From a virus, in IMG/VR virus record IMGVR_UViG_3300020385_000005, positions 97,782-161,781 of that record: 64,000 nt of DNA; one strand, written 5' to 3'. Positions 59,853-64,000 of this stretch are shown here, piece by piece. Every line of letters starts with the position of its first letter. Position 1 is the first letter of the stretch. The translations under genes were made by a program, and so were the position numbers. Under the pieces are notes generated by a model. That model did not search any database. It was not told the origin of the DNA and worked only from the letters and a program-made list of their open reading frames with translations.

Positions 59853-60960
59853 CGTAAAGTATATCTTCCCAGTCTAAGGTGCATTTTTGTTCTGCACTCA
59901 TGAAAAATCTTGTTAATAAAGGACAATGTTTTTTAATCAAGTCAGTTATAGAAATGTACATTGCGTCTAAAGAAGGAGTTTGTTGCAGATTGCCGTTGAA
60001 ATAATAGCAAAAAGGATCAATATTATATGCACTTACTTCTTGCAAAATGTCCCATTTTTGCAAAACAAGCAATGTTGTGCCACTTTGATTTATTGCATTA
60101 ATCAATCGATTTACATCAAGGAATCTAATGTGGCGTTTGCGCCCAGTGGTAACTCCGTATTCTTGGCCTAACTGAGATATAAGTTCATAACATTGATTTA
60201 CAGTTTCAGTAGGTACATCTGGCTTAATAAGCTGACCATTTTGGTTAATTACTTTTTGAAAATCAGGGTCAATTCCACTACGAGTTTCATAGCATTTAGC
60301 AACGCCGATAATATCCTTGATAGCATCAGCAGGAAATCCAAATGTTGCAGCAGCAGCACCTGGATGGCAACTACTAGAAGTAGTATAAGGATAAGATCCT
60401 TGGTATGGATTTAAATACCAGCCTTGAGCGCCTTCTAATAAGATAGTATTAACTGAAGTTATTTCTTCAATGCACTCTTTATTGTTTGAAGGCCAACTAA
60501 AGCTATTGGCTAATTCAGCAGTCCTATTATAGAAGGATGCATAAGCAGGAGCTATTCCTTTTTTAGTGCTTCCTTGATTAATAGAATGGTACTTACTGTC
60601 CTCTTCTTTGTGTTGAGTGTCAATAACGATCGCTTGGGGCGAAATAGTGAGGTAATCATAAGGGTCAAAATTCATGACTTGTTGGAAGTGTTCTCGTTCG
60701 AGATCTAATTGATTAAAATCCAAAACGCATCCAGGTCCAATGTAAGATTGTTTTTTAAATATTACGCCTGTTGGAATTTGATGTAATTTTACGATTCTGT
60801 TTTCATCGAGGTGTACTGAATGCCCTGCATTAGGGCCACCATTGTACCTCGCTACAAGATCGTAGTGTTTCTTTTGAGCTATAGAAGATGCAATTTTCCC
60901 TTTACCTTCATCTCCGTATTGCAATCCAATTACAATATCTGCGTAATCATTTACTATCAT
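59845..60960 (-). CDS. purA: Adenylosuccinate synthetase (short, archaeal/phage-like form)
   Basis: 371 residues, shorter than E. coli PurA (about 432). It has QYGDEGKGK with Asp17 (the base that activates IMP) and His47 in NAGHSV, NQGSTKKGIAPAY, and TTGRKRHIRFLD. The Asp and His are retained, whereas the 2-aminoadenine enzyme PurZ replaces the Asp, so IMP is the likely substrate (GTP plus Asp to adenylosuccinate). Overall length and the IPTG strand look like archaeal PurA and phage relatives. Coupled to PurB by 8 bases. Confidence 0.88.
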   Translation of the reverse strand: MIVNDYADIVIGLQYGDEGKGKIASSIAQKKHYDLVARYNGGPNAGHSVHLDENRIVKLHQIPTGVIFKKQSYIGPGCVLDFNQLDLEREHFQQVMNFDPYDYLTISPQAIVIDTQHKEEDSKYHSINQGSTKKGIAPAYASFYNRTAELANSFSWPSNNKECIEEITSVNTILLEGAQGWYLNPYQGSYPYTTSSSCHPGAAAATFGFPADAIKDIIGVAKCYETRSGIDPDFQKVINQNGQLIKPDVPTETVNQCYELISQLGQEYGVTTGRKRHIRFLDVNRLINAINQSGTTLLVLQKWDILQEVSAYNIDPFCYYFNGNLQQTPSLDAMYISITDLIKKHCPLLTRFFMSAEQKCTLDWEDILYDD

Positions 60961-60969
60961 GTTGTTTCC

Positions 60970-61353
60970 TTACTTTGTTAAGTATATTTTTAATGGGCGA
61001 ATATAAATTCGTGGACGCCTAGGTTTAATAGTGTTTTTGGAAAAGTGTATTTGATAATACTTTTTTCCTTTTGCACAGATAGGTTCATTTAAAAAAATAA
61101 TTTTATTATTTTTTTCTATAGCTCGTTTAATAGCATTAACATCTTTTGAAGAAATTTTATATTTTTCATTTAGTAAACTTTTAAAAAAGTCTTTAGCATT
61201 TCTTTTTTCCCATATCCATTCATTAAGGTCATGATATTGTTCTGTATTTTTAAGAAAGAATTCTATTTCGCTTGTGCAGCGTGGATAGATATCATTTAGC
61301 TCGTTCAAGATATTTGAAGGTAAGTTTGCATAAAAATTTAATTGTTCTTTCAT
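60970..61353 (-). CDS. Hypothetical basic protein
   Basis: 127 residues with an aromatic N-terminus and a strongly basic C-terminus (TIKPRRPRIYIRPLKIYLTK). It may bind nucleic acid. It is 10 bases before PurA. No domain recognised. Confidence 0.45.
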   Translation of the reverse strand: MKEQLNFYANLPSNILNELNDIYPRCTSEIEFFLKNTEQYHDLNEWIWEKRNAKDFFKSLLNEKYKISSKDVNAIKRAIEKNNKIIFLNEPICAKGKKYYQIHFSKNTIKPRRPRIYIRPLKIYLTK

Positions 61354-61361
61354 AGTTTTTC

Positions 61362-61943
61362 CTAGTTGTATTTGTTGTAATTTGCGTCCCCATAAGGGTG
61401 TATTACTTTTCTAAAAGAAAGCGAATATCGAACACTGTCAAGCTGATTGCCTTTAGGAATTTCATGATTGAAATTTTTTTGACAGTTGTTTTTCATAAGT
61501 ATTAAATTGTTATTTTTAAATATAAAACTAATTTTTGTTTTATTAGTTTTGTTAATTAAATTAAAATTAATACTTTTTCCAACATTCAGTATTGCTATTT
61601 TAGGTGAGGGACCTAGAAAAAACTCATCGTCTGAATGTGGCGCTATTGAATGTTTGCTTGAAGTATATTTTGCATAGAGTATGTAATTGAAATCATTAGA
61701 AAAAACATTCCTTGTATATTCTAATAAGGGCAAGATCCACTGGGGGTGTTGATTGGTAGTAGTTTTGCAGCCTCCAGACACCCAAGTAAATCTAGGTGTC
61801 GTGATTTTGCCACGGTTTTTTTTGAAGTATTCGACTTGTCGCCAAGGCAAAGTCGCTAATTTAGTATTTAAATATTCAATATCTGACTTTAATAAATAGT
61901 CTTTATAATATTCATAATCGTCATTATCATGAATTTGAATCAT
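61362..61943 (-). CDS. AlkB-like 2-oxoglutarate/Fe(II) dioxygenase
   Basis: 193 residues. The jelly-roll core has HSDDEF (the H-x-D iron motif, in IAPHSDDEF), a distal His in FNHEIP, and RYSLSFR, whose Arg residues bind 2-oxoglutarate; TPRFTW near the N-terminus is a typical AlkB segment. AlkB-type enzymes remove alkyl groups from DNA or RNA; viral forms may repair alkylated genomes. It overlaps a 57-residue upstream gene. Confidence 0.75.
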   Translation of the reverse strand: MIQIHDNDDYEYYKDYLLKSDIEYLNTKLATLPWRQVEYFKKNRGKITTPRFTWVSGGCKTTTNQHPQWILPLLEYTRNVFSNDFNYILYAKYTSSKHSIAPHSDDEFFLGPSPKIAILNVGKSINFNLINKTNKTKISFIFKNNNLILMKNNCQKNFNHEIPKGNQLDSVRYSLSFRKVIHPYGDANYNKYN

Positions 61944-62100
61944 TAAATATCAAATCAGGAGCTTTATTATTTTCATTTTCTTTTTTCTGAGAAGATGCGT
62001 GTTCTTCTAGAGCGGCAGCAATTCTTTTTAATTCTGCAATAAGTTGAGGCAACGTATAATTGTAGTATTCGTGACCCATTTTAGTTTGATGGAAGTCCAT
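61927..62100 (-). CDS. 57-residue hypothetical protein
   Basis: Starts at the ATG at 62100 directly after a small gene and overlaps the AlkB-like start by 17 bases. Helical with a LPQLIAELKRIAAALEEH coil and an acidic, Asn-rich tail. Plausible coupled gene. Confidence 0.5.
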   Translation of the reverse strand: MDFHQTKMGHEYYNYTLPQLIAELKRIAAALEEHASSQKKENENNKAPDLIFNDSNS

Positions 62101-62101
62101 A

Positions 62102-62500
62102 TCAATTCACCTTATATTGCATGAGTGCATTTTTTTGACGCTCTAATGAAGAGATTTCATTATTCATAGTTTTAATAGAATCAGACAAAGTAGTTAATTT
62201 ATTACTTTTGATATTCAGAAGAATGTCAACGTCTTCTTGGGTTAACTTATATTTTGTATTCAAAGCCATATGGCTTGTGAAAGCATCGTTTAACTTGAAT
62301 ATATGTGGAGTGCCGGGTTGATCTATATATGCTTTTTGAGTATCAATAATCAAACCTTGTGATAAAAGTTGATTGAAAACATGAGCAGTTACGCCTACTT
62401 GTAAACGAAACTCTTTTCTTGTAAAATTGTTTTTATCTTTGTTTTGAAGGTAACTTTTCATTTCTTTAATTAAGTTAAATTTTTTATTATTAGTAAGCAT
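62102..62500 (-). CDS. Winged-helix plus coiled-coil protein 1
   Basis: 132 residues. Residues 15-75 look like a winged helix (FTRKEFRLQVGVTAHVFNQLL). Residues about 85-130 form a coiled coil (SIKTMNNEISSLERQKNAL). The neighbour at 62510 has the same plan. They may form a DNA-binding heterodimer. Unknown target. Confidence 0.5.
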   Translation of the reverse strand: MLTNNKKFNLIKEMKSYLQNKDKNNFTRKEFRLQVGVTAHVFNQLLSQGLIIDTQKAYIDQPGTPHIFKLNDAFTSHMALNTKYKLTQEDVDILLNIKSNKLTTLSDSIKTMNNEISSLERQKNALMQYKVN

Positions 62501-62509
62501 TAGTTCCTC

Positions 62510-62947
62510 CTAGCAGAATTTCTTTTTAATTGAGTTAAGCTGCTCTTTTTGATTTTCGAGTTTAGTAATCTTTAATTTTAAATTATCGATTTTATCTGTA
62601 GTATTAGCGATAGAAATATTTTTCCATTCGATAAGCTTTTCAATATCTTCGTGTGCTAAGAAAGCGGGAAGATTATCTGGGTTCGTAACGATGCTTTCGA
62701 TGATTGGATTTTTACTAACGTCTCCAGTGATTGTTGAAACTGTTTGAGCTGTCATATATTGTCCTCTTCTAACTCTAGTTAATGCGTCTGTAGTTGAGGC
62801 AAGATTAGACAAGTGCAAAGTGATTGCTTTGCGTGAAAATACTTTCGCCTTACCTTGACTTTCATAAAGTTCATTTGGCGTAAAGACAGTTTTGTTTGCT
62901 TTGTCGATTAAAGATAAGATTGATTTTTGTTTATTAGTGTAATTCAC
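62510..62947 (-). CDS. Winged-helix plus coiled-coil protein 2
   Basis: 145 residues. An N-terminal winged-helix-like domain (KQKSILSLIDKANKTVF, FSRKAITLHLSNL, TRVRRGQYM) and a C-terminal coil (IDNLKLKITKLENQKEQL). Same architecture as the gene 10 bases downstream, consistent with paralogs. Confidence 0.5.
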   Translation of the reverse strand: MNYTNKQKSILSLIDKANKTVFTPNELYESQGKAKVFSRKAITLHLSNLASTTDALTRVRRGQYMTAQTVSTITGDVSKNPIIESIVTNPDNLPAFLAHEDIEKLIEWKNISIANTTDKIDNLKLKITKLENQKEQLNSIKKKFC

Positions 62948-62948
62948 G

Positions 62949-63224
62949 TTAATCCTCGAGAATGTTAGCTACTATCCACACGAATGATAGTGTGCTGAAG
63001 TGTATAAGAACTTTAGTAAACCAAAGCTCTGTATTGAAGTATAAAAATAAGAATGGTAGACCTACCCAGAATGAAGTACATACTATGCAATCTAGTAGGT
63101 TTCTTATTGATTCATGGGTGTCACGAAATATGTTGACAAGAGGTTGTATAGGTTTGGCATATAGTATTGACCATGTCATGCCATAAATGCCCAAGTAATA
63201 GACTATTAAATCTAATAATTTCAT
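62949..63224 (-). CDS. Small membrane protein, DUF1360-like
   Basis: 91 residues, three probable membrane helices and the CIVCTSFWVG segment, typical of DUF1360-type small membrane proteins in phages and bacteria. It overlaps the next gene by 4 bases. No biochemical role known. Confidence 0.6.
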   Translation of the reverse strand: MKLLDLIVYYLGIYGMTWSILYAKPIQPLVNIFRDTHESIRNLLDCIVCTSFWVGLPFLFLYFNTELWFTKVLIHFSTLSFVWIVANILED

Positions 63225-63541
63225 TGTTGATAGTCAGCTAATGCTAAGATCGCATACCCGGCTATATCTTTATATGGTTCCTCACCCATTGTATCTTTTC
63301 GGTCTTCAGGAAGATTGGTAATCCTGAAGACTTTGTCAAGGATCCTTGCTAGGGTTAAAACGTCTTTGTATTGGTGAATAGCAATACCGCTTGGATACAG
63401 TATTTTAAATATTTCTTCCATCTTGCCGAATGCATCTCCGTAACAGGCTTGCTTTTCGTTTAATAAGATTCCAATCTGTTCGCCTAAAGACTCATAGTCT
63501 TTTGACATATTTTTCATAAATTCGAATTGTTGTTGATTCAT
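63221..63541 (-). CDS. Nucleotide pyrophosphohydrolase-like protein (DUF1599-like)
   Basis: 106 residues, all-alpha. Features EKQACYGDAF, LYPSGI, LARILDKVFRI and EEPYKDIAGYAIL recall the DUF1599-type small phage family, distantly MazG-like. It may trim nucleotides alongside the MazG at 33743. The assignment is by motif memory. Confidence 0.5.
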   Translation of the reverse strand: MNQQQFEFMKNMSKDYESLGEQIGILLNEKQACYGDAFGKMEEIFKILYPSGIAIHQYKDVLTLARILDKVFRITNLPEDRKDTMGEEPYKDIAGYAILALADYQQ

Positions 63542-63798
63542 TTTGTATGATATTTCTTAGGTTTGGGTGTTTCTTGACACAAGACTACATATCCCTTGTA
63601 TCGTTCTGTCGCAATGATGGTTTCTCCTTCGAATATATCGTATGTTTCTCTTGCTGCTTGCGCGAGAGCTTCGGTATAATTGTCGAAGAGGAGTGTTCCT
63701 GGGTAGACGGTATCTTTAAGATACCAGTTGTCTATTAATTCGAATCCTAGGCCTTTATCAGCGTGTTTTTGAATTAAGATCATGTATTTATTAGACAT
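63538..63798 (-). CDS. Hypothetical protein
   Basis: 86 residues, alpha/beta, with FELIDNWYLKDTV and a Lys/Pro-rich end. It overlaps the previous gene by 4 bases and the partial gene upstream by 8. Unknown family. Confidence 0.45.
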   Translation of the reverse strand: MSNKYMILIQKHADKGLGFELIDNWYLKDTVYPGTLLFDNYTEALAQAARETYDIFEGETIIATERYKGYVVLCQETPKPKKYHTK

Positions 63799-64000
63799 AA
63801 TAAAACCTGTATTTATTTCCTATTCTGTTAAATTGCTTGTACATAATTCCTTTTCTTTCTAATTTGATTACTTTTTCATGCCATTCTTTAATAGAATTAC
63901 ATTTGATAGTGTGTGTTTTAAAAATTAGTTCGTACATGTAGGTCTCGTCGTATCTTTTTTTCTTTTTTTTGTTTATACCTATGTCAAAACGCCCCCTTGC
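63791..64000 (-). CDS. Partial basic protein, start outside the window
   Basis: The frame is open to base 64000 on the minus strand; 69 residues are visible. It is strongly basic (NKKKKKRY) with helical segments (ECNSI-like and KVIKLERKG) and ends FYYV. It might bind nucleic acid. Its stop overlaps the next ATG by 8 bases. Confidence 0.45.
   Translation of the reverse strand, partial: ARGRFDIGINKKKKKRYDETYMYELIFKTHTIKCNSIKEWHEKVIKLERKGIMYKQFNRIGNKYRFYYV

Noticed and set aside
59845-60960. PurZ and a 2-aminoadenine genome
   Set aside because: The catalytic Asp of PurA is retained, no DatZ-like HD enzyme was found, and the polymerase is DnaE; adenine synthesis is the simpler reading.
1-64000. 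CRISPR array, insertion sequence or prophage attachment sites
   Set aside because: No regularly spaced direct repeats, transposase motif or duplicated attachment sequence was noticed by eye.

Overview
This 64 kb window is a continuous piece of a large, visibly AT-rich tailed-phage genome. It has a phage replisome (fused primase-helicase, DnaE-type polymerase, RecA, SSB, PhoH), virion fibre genes, lysis genes, nucleotide-metabolism genes, tRNAs, and dozens of tiny genes joined by 1-17 base overlaps. Nearly everything is read from the minus strand. The exceptions are the left end (1-5191: virion and holin-like genes) and one endolysin gene (48272-49180). The host is not identifiable. Probable spanins, a lipoprotein and two peptidoglycan hydrolases fit a Gram-negative host, but that is weak inference.

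Layout, left to right. 1-5191 (+): two virion proteins, a XhlA-like membrane protein and a coiled-coil protein. 5188-16607 (-): candidate sigma factor, several PD-(D/E)XK-type nucleases, ClpP-like protease, spanin-like pair, primase-helicase, GMP reductase/IMPDH-family enzyme, phosphoesterase. 16579-30527 (-): a DnaE polymerase in three pieces. The last junction is a cyanobacterial-type split intein, and about 7.7 kb of fibre genes (including a collagen-like fibre) sit between the two intein halves; RecA follows. 30543-40047 (-): dCMP deaminase, cytosine-deaminase-like enzyme, Holliday-junction-resolvase-related protein, MazG, class I ribonucleotide reductase, SpoVG-like and Whirly-like proteins, PhoH. 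40229-47490 (-): a ubiquitin-like conjugation locus with two Ubl proteins, E1, JAMM protease, a 996-residue protein with a C-terminal E2-like domain, plus a histone-H1-like peptide and a nucleotidyltransferase, bounded by two intrinsic terminators. 47.5-55.2 kb: endolysin, SSB, ThyX, lytic transglycosylase, many small proteins, and a class III nucleotidyl cyclase coupled to a two-TM protein. 55.3-56.4 kb: tRNA(CAU), tRNA-Arg(UCU) and three odd tRNA-like RNAs. 56.4-64 kb: glycosyltransferase, PurB, PurA, AlkB-like oxygenase, winged-helix/coiled-coil pair, small proteins.

How the genes work together. The nucleotide genes read as a programme that moves host pools toward A and T: GMP to IMP (GMP reductase) to adenylosuccinate (PurA) to AMP (PurB), cytosine or dCMP to uracil or dUMP (deaminases), dUMP to dTMP (ThyX), with ribonucleotide reductase supplying deoxynucleotides and MazG-like enzymes trimming the pool. 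This would suit an AT-rich genome. The most unusual system is the phage-borne ubiquitin-like pathway, which has the same four components as the bacterial Bil antiphage systems. Second is the three-piece polymerase. All functional statements come from motifs read by eye; no database search was run.
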